DNA of 51,515 bases from NCBI GenBank assembly GCA_900314755.1, contig OMWH01000020.1:1-51515 (forward strand), given 5' to 3'. The notes below the pieces were generated by a model. It saw nothing but the letters and a program-made list of their open reading frames with translations, ran no database searches and was not told the origin of the DNA. Shown here in pieces: positions 1 through 5,571 of this stretch. Position numbers and translations under genes: made by a program. Source of the stretch: an uncultured Prevotellaceae bacterium. Lineage in GTDB: Bacteria > Bacteroidota > Bacteroidia > Bacteroidales > Bacteroidaceae. Positions within the stretch are counted from its first letter, which is position 1, and each line of letters starts with the position of its first letter.

Positions 1-240
1 CATGTGAGAATCGTAACGGCTTACTCTGAAGGTGCAGGCTTTCACGTCTGGGCGATAGACATGCTTGTGTGCATTGAAATGAGTAGTCTTTTTGTCAACT
101 ATCACAACAACTTTGTCATTCTTACCATTGTTGTGTTTCTTATTACCTGCCATTGCTGGCATTGCTGATGTGATGGCCATCATCATGGCGGCTGCAATCA
201 CCTTATTCAGCCAATTAGTGCTCACTATTGTCTTCTTCAT
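1..240 (-). CDS. Small exported basic protein, 3' end outside window
   Basis: The ATG is at 240 and 80 codons are visible before the window ends, so this is a 5' part only. The N-terminus is MKKTIVSTNWLNKVIAAAMM followed by a small-residue stretch ending in SAMPAMAG, a good Sec signal peptide with cleavage probably after AMA near residue 37. The start of the mature part is rich in Lys, Asn and His (GNKKHNNGKNDKVVVIVDKK), then becomes a mixed sequence with His and Tyr. I do not recognise a family. The leader contains two small hairpins, at 277-290 and at 290-306 (GCCCCTT with AAGGGGC). A near-match promoter (TACTTTG, one base short of TAnnTTTG) lies at 324-330 on the minus strand. Exported-protein status is well supported; function is unknown. 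Confidence 0.7.
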   Translation of the reverse strand, partial: MKKTIVSTNWLNKVIAAAMMMAITSAMPAMAGNKKHNNGKNDKVVVIVDKKTTHFNAHKHVYRPDVKACTFRVSRYDSHM

Positions 241-440
241 ATTCAAATCTCCTATACTTTAAATTGTTATTAATCCCTGGCTTACGCCAGCCCCTTACCA
301 AGGGGCTTCAAATGTTCACGGTGCAAAGTACGGCATTTCTCAGTTCATTTACAAAGGATAAATCCTAAAGTGGAGGGGTGAAACTCCTAAACGTTTGTAG
401 GATTTTCCCCTTCTGAAACTATATTCTGACAGGAAATTCG

Positions 441-448
441 TACCTTTG
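441..448 (+). promoter_or_regulatory. Promoter-like -7 box inside a hairpin
   Basis: TACCTTTG matches the Bacteroidetes -7 consensus TAnnTTTG. It is the left arm of an 11-bp inverted repeat (441-451 and 455-465, one mismatch). The 13 bases ATTCGTACCTTTG recur at 511-523, 75 bp downstream. No clear TTTG box is seen 20 bp upstream, so activity is uncertain. Confidence 0.35.
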
Positions 449-491
449 ACGTTCCGTCGAAGGTACTCCCGTTCGAAAGAACTCAAATGAA

Positions 492-523
492 TTTGGTTCT
501 TTGTTCACTTATTCGTACCTTTG
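492..523 (+). promoter_or_regulatory. Promoter, TTTG-20 bp-TACCTTTG
   Basis: TTTG at 492-495 and TACCTTTG at 516-523 are separated by 20 bp, the usual Bacteroidetes spacing. The -33 region is flanked by a 7-bp inverted repeat, AAAGAAC at 476-482 and GTTCTTT at 496-502, which could be an operator. Transcription would start near 530 and enter a stretch without a protein gene, so the product may be a small RNA or a long leader for the decayed gene at 1009. Confidence 0.55.
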
Positions 524-670
524 CACCGCCTTAGAAGGTTTGAGCAATCCCCGATTGGGAATATCTCCTTTACCCTCATGGGGATGCTTCCCATCACCCA
601 TAGGAAGCATCGGAATACCCCTATAACAGATATCGGAGTGAGGGATGCGGGGCATCTCCGTCAAATGGAG

Positions 671-758
671 GCTTTAGTCGTAATGAAAACAGGCTTTAGT
701 CGGTAGGAAAGTGGGCTTCAGTCGGTAACTGAATGCCCTTCAGTCGGTAACTGATTTT
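671..758. repeat. 22-bp tandem repeat, four copies
   Basis: Copies start at 671, 693, 715 and 737, a strict 22-bp period. Each begins with (g/c)ctt(t/c)agtcg; copies 3 and 4 continue GTAACTGA, so that CAGT-CGGTA-ACTG forms a small hairpin in each. The period is not a multiple of three and there is no open frame across it, so it is not a protein repeat. It ends 6 bp before the palindromic element at 765. Confidence 0.75.
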
Positions 759-764
759 TATGAA

Positions 765-898
765 TTTCGCAAAAACATATAACCTTATAACATGACAGGG
801 TGCAAACACCCTTGTACAAAGGGATTGAGCCATGTTATATGTTGCTCAAACATATAACATACATATAACATACATATAACATACATGTTTTTGCGAAA
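765..898. repeat. Palindromic intergenic element, copy A
   Basis: The outer arms TTTCGCAAAAACAT (765-778) and ATGTTTTTGCGAAA (885-898) are perfect inverted repeats. Inside are further complementary segments (ATAACATG near 787 and CATGTTAT near 831), a central CCCTTGTACAAAGGG hairpin, and an 11-bp unit CATATAACATA repeated three times (851-883). The same ends, the ATATAAC arms and the CCCTTG-AAAGGG core occur at 3231-3329. It encodes nothing visible. Confidence 0.75.
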
Positions 899-940
899 GT
901 TAAAGTTACGCAATATTCACGGGAATTTATCAGAATTGAC

Positions 941-948
941 TAACTTTG
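941..948 (+). promoter_or_regulatory. -7 box upstream of decayed acyltransferase gene
   Basis: TAACTTTG matches TAnnTTTG and lies 60 bp before the ATG at 1009. No good -33 TTTG is seen at the expected distance. Confidence 0.4.
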
Positions 949-1008
949 CAACAAAGTTTAATTATACAGTCAGGTAAATCGGCATTATATTAACGAAGAT
1001 AAGAGACG

Positions 1009-1513
1009 ATGAAAAGACCGATTATCACCGAACGGATGTTCCTGTATTGGACAGACCGTGAGCATCCCAACACCTGCCGCATGACGGTCAGGATGCAGGA
1101 TGCTATAGAACTGACGCTCATGCAGGAGGCACTCCGTCAGACACAGACACGCTATCCCTACTACAGCGTGCGGCTGGATCTGACTTCCGACGAGCATGGA
1201 CACGAGCATTATGAGTATGAAGACAATCCTGCCCCATGGGTGCTGAACACATGTCAGGAACCAGTAGAGCTGCTTGGTGAGGCATCGCACTACCATCAGG
1301 TTGCCTTTGCCTGTTGGGACGACTGCGTAGCCATCGACTTCTTCCACGGACTGCATTAGCTTCATGCAGCTCTTCACCACCGATGTCTACCTGGATGCTT
1401 TCCTCGACGAGCTCCGTCAGCAGGGCATTGATTGCCGGATAGTCTCACGCCACCCCATTCTGGTGGCTCCCGTCGCAGATTACCGCAAGAAGGATGTCCT
1501 CACATTAAAATAA
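1009..1513 (+). pseudogene. Condensation-fold acyltransferase-like protein, internally deleted
   Basis: The first 116 codons (1009-1359) resemble the N-terminus of the stand-alone condensation / alcohol O-acetyltransferase-like proteins common in Bacteroidales, including a YPYYSVRL segment, an EHYEYEDNP segment and the beginning of the active-site HxxxDG motif, FFHGLH, directly followed by TAG. A second short frame, 1364-1513 (49 codons, MQLFTTDVYLDAFLDELRQQ then a C-terminal SRHPILVAPV), reads like the C-terminus of the same family. Full-length members are about 400-450 residues, so roughly 250 residues are missing and the two ends are out of frame. The catalytic Asp-Gly and the whole C-terminal lobe core are gone; no activity is expected. 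Family assignment is from recalled motifs and is likely, not certain. Confidence 0.65.
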
Positions 1514-1540
1514 AACTGAAGAAAAGAAAAATAAAGAACA

Positions 1541-2110
1541 ATGACAATACAAGAATTTCGTGATTACATGGCATCGGGCAAACCCGTTGTTGGCGGTGGT
1601 GATGTCCACATGATGTTTCATCAGTTGTCTCAAGAGGCACTAAAGATAACGGCAGAAATCAATAGTAAGTATCATACGCCGGAAGAACTGCACATATTGT
1701 TGGAACAGCTTTGGGGACGTGAGGTGCCCAAAACGGTTGGTATGTTCCCACCGTTCCATACCGACTGTGGTAAGAACACTAACGTCGGTGAGAGAGTATT
1801 CATCAACATGGGTTGTAAGTTCCAGGATCAGGGAGGGATCACCATTGACGAGGGTGCACTCATCGGTCACAATGTCGTGTTGGCAACGCTCAACCATGAC
1901 CTTGACCCAGCCAAGCGTCAGAGTATGAGCTATGCCCCCATCCACATTGGCAAGAACGTCTGGATAGGAGCCAATGCCACTGTGCTTGCAGGTGTCACCA
2001 TTGGCGATGGAGCTGTTGTTGCTGCTGGTGCAGTAGTGACTAAGAACGTAGAGCCGAATACTATTGTCGGAGGCATTCCGGCTAAAGTAATAAAAAAGAT
2101 AGAGGTGTAA
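1541..2110 (+). CDS. Hexapeptide-repeat sugar O-acetyltransferase (maltose/galactoside acetyltransferase family)
   Basis: The protein has 189 residues, the normal length for the LacA/Maa/NodL family of CoA-dependent O-acetyltransferases, which are cytoplasmic trimers with a left-handed beta helix. The N-terminal 60 residues are the helical cap region ([10 protein letters not shown]). From about residue 75 the isoleucine/valine-rich hexapeptides follow, with [20 protein letters not shown], the His of LNHDLD at residue 119 as the expected catalytic base, and the closing [11 protein letters not shown] tail that ends the beta helix. The start is the ATG at 1541 with an A-rich leader (AAGAAAAGAAAAATAAAGAACA). 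It follows the decayed acyltransferase by 27 bp and may share its promoter. The acceptor sugar cannot be told from sequence. Confidence 0.88.
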   Translation: MTIQEFRDYMASGKPVVGGGDVHMMFHQLSQEALKITAEINSKYHTPEELHILLEQLWGREVPKTVGMFPPFHTDCGKNTNVGERVFINMGCKFQDQGGITIDEGALIGHNVVLATLNHDLDPAKRQSMSYAPIHIGKNVWIGANATVLAGVTIGDGAVVAAGAVVTKNVEPNTIVGGIPAKVIKKIEV

Positions 2111-2123
2111 TCAGATAAGATAG

Positions 2124-2330
2124 TTTAGAAGCATATACGAGTATGAATTAGGAAAGGGCAAACCCGTGGCTGGTGCCAATGGTCACTTCCGCTTGGAATT
2201 CTGTCTGAGCGACGACCATCAGTTCTGCGCTCTGCAGTTGTTCCGTTTCAGCGATTTCCAGTACAAGCCTGTCTTCGAGCCACGTTTCTATGAAGGCAAG
2301 GATGCAGAGTATATCACGCAACTGATGTAA
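2124..2330 (+). pseudogene. C-terminal remnant of an unrecognised protein
   Basis: An open stretch without a start codon encodes about 68 residues ending HFRLEFCLSDDHQFCALQLF, then FRFSDFQYKP and a terminal EYITQLM with TAA at 2328. The amino acid composition and codon use look coding, but there is no ATG, GTG or TTG with a leader, and an in-frame TAG lies at 2121. I interpret it as the surviving 3' end of a deleted gene. I cannot name the family. It sits between two intact genes in a block full of similar remnants. Confidence 0.45.
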
Positions 2331-2371
2331 CGTTATACCAGAACTTGTACACGATTTCCAAGAAATCCTTC

Positions 2372-2420
2372 TTTGGTCTGCAAAAGTTTAAGTATCTTTG
2401 CACCACTTTTGCAGACCAAA
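2372..2420 (+). promoter_or_regulatory. Promoter flanked by a perfect 16-bp inverted repeat
   Basis: TTTGGTCTGCAAAAGT (2372-2387) and ACTTTTGCAGACCAAA (2405-2420) are exact reverse complements with a 17-bp centre. The centre contains TATCTTTG (2393-2400), a consensus -7 box. The left arm begins with TTTG, but 17 bp upstream rather than 19-21. Transcription should start in the right arm, so the repeat is well placed to be an operator for a dimeric repressor. It serves the gene at 2438/2450. Confidence 0.65.
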
Positions 2421-2449
2421 TTATAATTCAACCCGATATGAAGTAATTA

Positions 2450-3160
2450 TTGAGAACATCAGCCCTTGCGCTGACAGGTGCACTGCTCATCGCTGCCTGT
2501 GGAAATAAGGAGCAGAAGAGTGAGACAAACGTGAATGAGAATCCTACGAAGGAGAAAGTGGAGGTAAAGTCCGTTGAGGGTCGCAAGAACTTCAGCGACA
2601 AGGCTGTTATCACACCATTGCCCGCCATCATGATTGCCACATGGGATGAGAAAAAGAATCCTGATGTGATGATGGCAGCATGGGGTGGTCAGTGTGGTCC
2701 GAAGCATATCACCTTTGAACTCTCCAAGCACAAGACAACGGACAATATCCGTCTTAAGAAAGCTTTTACTATCAGTTTCGCCACCAAGGACGACATCGTA
2801 CAGAGCGATTACTTCGGTATCGTTTCTGGTAATGACGTGCCTGATAAGGTTGCCAAGGCTGGTTTCACCATTACTCCAAGTCCCAATGTGGACGCACCTA
2901 TCATCAACGAGTACAAGCTGACGCTGGAGTGCAAGGTCATTACCTTTGATGAGGATGAGAACGGTGGTGCCCGTGTGGTTGGCGAGGTTGTCAACATGAG
3001 TGCTGACGAGAGCATCCTTGACGAGCAAGGTAACATCGACCTCTCAAAGCTTCAACCCGTCATCTTCGACTCTGCCAAGAACGAATACCGTGTAGTTGGT
3101 GAGAAGGTTGGCACCGCCTGGGGTTCAGGCAAGGCTATTCAAGAGCGTGAGGTGAAGTAA
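2450..3160 (+). CDS. Flavin reductase-like (flavoredoxin family) lipoprotein, nonsense at codon 3
   Basis: The mature part is the FMN-binding split-barrel flavin reductase-like domain of the DIM6/NTAB or flavoredoxin family: ITPLPAIMIATWDE, VMMAAWGGQCGP, KAFTISFAT and DYFGIVSGNDVPDK are its characteristic strands and loops. Such proteins bind FMN and take part in flavin or electron transfer. The N-terminus is a lipoprotein signal with LLIAAC (Cys 17 counted from the TTG), so the protein should sit on a membrane outside the cytoplasm. The natural start seems to be ATG at 2438, giving Met-Lys and then TAA at 2444, where a Lys codon (AAA) is expected. Only the TTG at 2450 lies downstream of this stop and upstream of the signal core. 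The remaining 236 codons are intact, which suggests either recent inactivation or use of TTG. An alternative is a sequencing error at one base. Confidence 0.75.
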   Translation: MRTSALALTGALLIAACGNKEQKSETNVNENPTKEKVEVKSVEGRKNFSDKAVITPLPAIMIATWDEKKNPDVMMAAWGGQCGPKHITFELSKHKTTDNIRLKKAFTISFATKDDIVQSDYFGIVSGNDVPDKVAKAGFTITPSPNVDAPIINEYKLTLECKVITFDEDENGGARVVGEVVNMSADESILDEQGNIDLSKLQPVIFDSAKNEYRVVGEKVGTAWGSGKAIQEREVK

Positions 3161-3230
3161 CAATCTCTTCCTCGTGTTTATTGCCGAGTGGATTACAGGT
3201 AGTAAATACGTCATAGGCTGACGATTAATA

Positions 3231-3329
3231 TTCGCAAAAACATATAACCATATAACATAATGTGGCTCAATTGCCCTTGTGCAAAGGGGTTGCGCCCTGT
3301 CATGTTATATGGTTATATGTTTTTGCGAA
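3231..3329. repeat. Palindromic intergenic element, copy B
   Basis: Two perfect 28-bp arms, 3231-3258 and 3302-3329, start with TTCGCAAAAACATATAAC and end with its complement. The 43-base centre holds a second hairpin with CCCTTGTGCAAAGG. Ends and centre match the element at 765-898, so this is a family. It sits between two convergent genes, and could also end transcription on both strands. Confidence 0.8.
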
Positions 3330-3425
3330 ATTCTTTTTTTATTCAGCACAGAGACACAGCATGTGGGTTGCGAAGCCCTAGGCTCCGTGGGTCGTAGGTG
3401 CCCCCCTTCTCCCGTGAAGTCAAAA

Positions 3426-4067
3426 TTACTTCCCTTGATAACCTAATTTCTTCAGCCATTTCTCTACCCGCTCTTTACCCGTGCGGACATCGTGGCCGTA
3501 CATTGAGAAACCCTGCAGGACGTTAGCTTTCGGATAGGCTTTCTTCACGTCCTTCACACAACTGCCGAGACCGGAGCCTTCGTGGGTGGTGAAGGGGATG
3601 ATGGTCTTGCCCGAGAGGTCGTACTTCTTGAAGAACGTAAACATCACCTGCGGATAGGTGCCCCACCAGACGGGACCGCCAATGAAGATGACATCATACT
3701 TCTTGACATCCACATTGCCCTCAAAGGGGGGCAGTTCGCCGTTCTGCTGTTCCTTCTTGGCGAGGTCGCACAGGGGCTTATAAGCCATGCCGTCATACTT
3801 CTTAGTCTTAATCTCAAACTGGTCGGCACCCGTGAAGGCAGAGATGTAGTCGGCAACAATCTTCGTGTTGCCCACCTTGATATTGCCCACGGCATAGTTG
3901 TCGCCAGCGTGGGAGAAGAATACCACGAGTGCCTTCTTCTTCGTGTCAATCTGCTTTGCAGTCTGTTCGCTACTTGTCTCCTGCGTGTCAGGAGCCATTT
4001 TCTTCCCATTGCAAGCCGTAGCCGTCAACAGTGCGGCAATGGCAATCATGTACTTTAATATCTTCAT
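3426..4067 (-). CDS. Flavodoxin-domain lipoprotein
   Basis: The protein has 213 residues with an N-terminal lipoprotein signal ending TATAC (Cys 19), then a Thr/Ser/Gln-rich spacer and a flavodoxin fold from about residue 45. The FMN phosphate loop is FFSHAGDNYAVG, and the later loops IFIGGPVWWGTYP (around residue 127) and THEGSGLGS (around residue 160) are those of the Flavodoxin_4 group found in Bacteroidetes and Firmicutes. It should carry FMN and shuttle electrons outside the cytoplasm, perhaps with the flavin-reductase-like lipoprotein next door, with which it is convergent. The start at 4067 is preceded by a consensus -7 box at 4102-4095. Partner and physiological role are not known for these exported flavodoxins. 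Confidence 0.87.
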   Translation of the reverse strand: MKILKYMIAIAALLTATACNGKKMAPDTQETSSEQTAKQIDTKKKALVVFFSHAGDNYAVGNIKVGNTKIVADYISAFTGADQFEIKTKKYDGMAYKPLCDLAKKEQQNGELPPFEGNVDVKKYDVIFIGGPVWWGTYPQVMFTFFKKYDLSGKTIIPFTTHEGSGLGSCVKDVKKAYPKANVLQGFSMYGHDVRTGKERVEKWLKKLGYQGK

Positions 4068-4094
4068 CGTTTCTTGTTTTTAAGTTTTCTGCTG

Positions 4095-4102
4095 CAAAGA
4101 TA
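4095..4102 (-). promoter_or_regulatory. -7 box of flavodoxin gene
   Basis: Read on the minus strand the sequence is TATCTTTG, matching TAnnTTTG, 28 bp before the ATG at 4067. Confidence 0.6.
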
Positions 4103-4189
4103 CGACAATCCCCCGAAACAGTATTTATACAATTTACGGAAGCTTTTACCAAAATTTCGGTTAAGCGAGAACAAAATCAGGTCATTATT

Positions 4190-4255
4190 CTGAGAACAGT
4201 CCGTCATGAAGCGACGCATCTCGTTGAAACGCAGCACGCCGGATTCATAAAGCAA
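4190..4255 (-). pseudogene. HxlR-type transcription regulator fragment
   Basis: About 22 codons encode LYESGVLRFNEMRRFMTDCS, which is the central winged-helix segment of HxlR regulators (helix with LRFNELRR, then a TDCSxxTL recognition helix). Before it there is only a promoter-like stretch and after it the reading frame leaves the family. Full HxlR proteins have 100-120 residues, so this is a scrap of a regulator that once controlled the divergent flavodoxin or cupin gene. Confidence 0.5.
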
Positions 4256-4256
4256 A

Positions 4257-4375
4257 GGTAATAAAAAGTTACCAAGTAGTGTGATGATACTTAGTTAATC
4301 TAAGTTAATGTCAATTTCACGGATGTCCGATAACATTACAATTCCTACTTTTTGGTAACTATGTCACTTTTTGGT
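4257..4375. promoter_or_regulatory. Cluster of operator-like repeats upstream of cupin gene
   Basis: Three symmetric or repeated sites are packed in 120 bp: GGTAA-7 bp-TTACC (4257-4273), ACTTAG-5 bp-CTAAGT (4289-4305), and the 10-bp direct repeat ACTTTTTGGT at 4347-4356 and 4366-4375, spaced by 19 bp. They lie between the HxlR fragment and the promoter at 4405. The arrangement suggests binding of one or more dimeric regulators. Confidence 0.4.
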
Positions 4376-4404
4376 GCCTTCTTGTGGGGATGAAAAAGTT
4401 TCCG

Positions 4405-4412
4405 TACCTTTG
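4405..4412 (+). promoter_or_regulatory. -7 box of cupin gene
   Basis: TACCTTTG, 27 bp before the ATG at 4439. No TTTG at the exact -33 position; the nearest lies 31 bp upstream, so an activator may be needed. Confidence 0.6.
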
Positions 4413-4438
4413 CAAACAAGTTTAAATTATAAGTAATT

Positions 4439-4894
4439 ATGAGACAGATTGAGACAATTAAGAAAGGTAAGAACTTCAGCGCAGTAAGCGTGGGTAAGAT
4501 GGACGAGATTATCGAGCATGTGCTGCCGATGGGTCCGAACGTGACGATTCAGGGTAAGGTGTTCGCAGGTCATGCCGTAGGTGCTACAGGCAGCGAACTC
4601 TCATTCCAGACACTCGTTCCCGGTCAGGACAGCGGTTTCCTGCACACACACAAGACGCACGAGGAGCTCTACATCATCCTGAAGGGTGAGGGTGAGTATC
4701 AGGTGGACGGCGAGATATTCCCCGTCAGTGAGGGTACCATCGTCCGTGTGGCTCCCGATGGCAAACGTGCGCTGAAGAATACAGGATCGGAGAACATGAC
4801 CATGCTCTGCATCCAGTATAAGGCTAATGCTTTCAGCGAGGCAGACAGTCCCATGACGGATGGCGTGATTCTTCAGGAAGAACTGAAATGGTAA
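4439..4894 (+). CDS. Cupin-domain protein
   Basis: A 151-residue single-domain cupin. The metal-binding pattern is visible as FLHTHKTHEELYIILKGEGE (two His, then Glu) around residues 62-82, followed by the second cupin motif near VAPDGKRALKNTG, in which the usual late His is replaced (PDGKRAL). It has no signal peptide, so it is cytoplasmic. Cupins of this size are often metal-dependent isomerases, dioxygenases or sugar/quinone-binding proteins; the substrate cannot be read. The gene overlaps the next frame (ATGGTAA), so it was translationally coupled to a pyridoxamine-phosphate-oxidase-like gene that is now broken. Confidence 0.82.
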   Translation: MRQIETIKKGKNFSAVSVGKMDEIIEHVLPMGPNVTIQGKVFAGHAVGATGSELSFQTLVPGQDSGFLHTHKTHEELYIILKGEGEYQVDGEIFPVSEGTIVRVAPDGKRALKNTGSENMTMLCIQYKANAFSEADSPMTDGVILQEELKW

Positions 4895-5213
4895 GCGTGA
4901 CGATGGAGAGAGCGTTACAGTTTTTACGCAATCATAAGGATGTTGCCCTTGCCACGAGCGAGGACAACATCCCTAAGTTGCGCATTTTCCAAGTGATGAA
5001 GCAGGAGGGCAACGTGCTCTACTTTGCCACCTCGGAGCAGAAAGCTGTTTGGCGTGAGTTACGCAGAACCCCAATGTGGAGCTGATAGCTTACGAGGGGA
5101 ATATCTCCGTGCGCTGTTCAGGAATGGTGAACTTCAATGTGGAGGACATAAACAACTGGCAAGAGAGTGAACATAGAGGACTATCGCGAATATTGCCTGT
5201 CGTTGGGCAATGA
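4888..5213 (+). pseudogene. Pyridoxamine 5'-phosphate oxidase-like flavoprotein, frameshifted
   Basis: The first 58 codons (from 4888) show the split-barrel flavoprotein start, LQFLRNHKDVALATSEDNIP and VLYFATSEQKAVWRELR. Near 5062 the frame changes: continuing in the +2 frame from 5064 restores QNPNVELIAYEGNISVRCSG and MVNFNVEDINNW, as expected in this family, ending at TGA 5211. The best explanation is a one-base loss in CGCAG. The shifted frame then runs 47 bp into the following MmcQ/YjbR gene, so the last residues are not native; a deletion probably joined the two genes. The intact protein would have bound FMN or F420. Confidence 0.72.
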
Positions 5214-5517
5214 CATAGAAGAGAAACTGCCGTTTCAGAAATTCAAAAGCGGAGAAGGTGTTCTGGTATTTTACGTGTCAGGACACATGTTCTCATTCTT
5301 CGACTGTAATGATTTCTCGGTCATCTCGCTGAAATGTCAGCCGGAACGTGTTGAGGATTTGAAAGCACAATATGAGTGTATCGGCAATCCGTACAACGAA
5401 TCACCGAAACACTGGATAGGCATTGCCCCTGCAGCGGCTCCTGATGAGCTGCTGAAAGAACTACCCCGAAACTCCTACGAGATAGTCAGGGCGAAGTACA
5501 GGAAAAACAAGAAATAG
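5167..5517 (+). CDS. MmcQ/YjbR-family protein
   Basis: A 116-residue protein of the MmcQ/YjbR (DUF419) family, with the N-terminal REYCLSLGNDIEEKLPF pattern (CLSLPGVEE-like in relatives), the FKVGGKMF-like strand here seen as VSGHMFSFFD, and the C-terminal SYEIVRAKY motif (usual form SYDLVxAKLPKK). Members have a double-wing fold like the CyaY DNA-binding proteins; their function is not settled. The start is GTG at 5167, lying inside the end of the frameshifted upstream frame, and no leader is visible. A junction from a deletion would explain the unusual start. Confidence 0.78.
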   Translation: MNIEDYREYCLSLGNDIEEKLPFQKFKSGEGVLVFYVSGHMFSFFDCNDFSVISLKCQPERVEDLKAQYECIGNPYNESPKHWIGIAPAAAPDELLKELPRNSYEIVRAKYRKNKK

Positions 5518-5571
5518 CATGATGGCAGAGTCATTCCTATGATGATACGCAATATGAGGGATTTGGGTGGC

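Larger units (their letters stand above)
241..1008. other. Long non-coding region with promoters, tandem repeat and palindrome
   Basis: No convincing gene lies here. It holds, in order, leader hairpins of the minus-strand gene (277-306), two tandem plus-strand promoter-like sites at 441-448 and 516-523, a segment with strong potential RNA structure (about 525-660, including arms 583-591 and 603-611), a 22-bp repeat in four copies (671-758), a long palindromic element (765-898) and a promoter for the next gene (941-948). Short reading frames in it overlap the promoter or the repeats and do not look like proteins. Confidence 0.6.

Noticed and set aside
521-706. A 61-codon plus-strand frame near the window start
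   Set aside because: Its TTG start lies inside the -7 box TACCTTTG, so it could not be transcribed with a leader, and the sequence has no protein-like pattern; RNA structure explains it better.
671-758. A CRISPR-like array in the 22-bp repeats
   Set aside because: The repeats are directly joined without spacers, and no cas genes are present.
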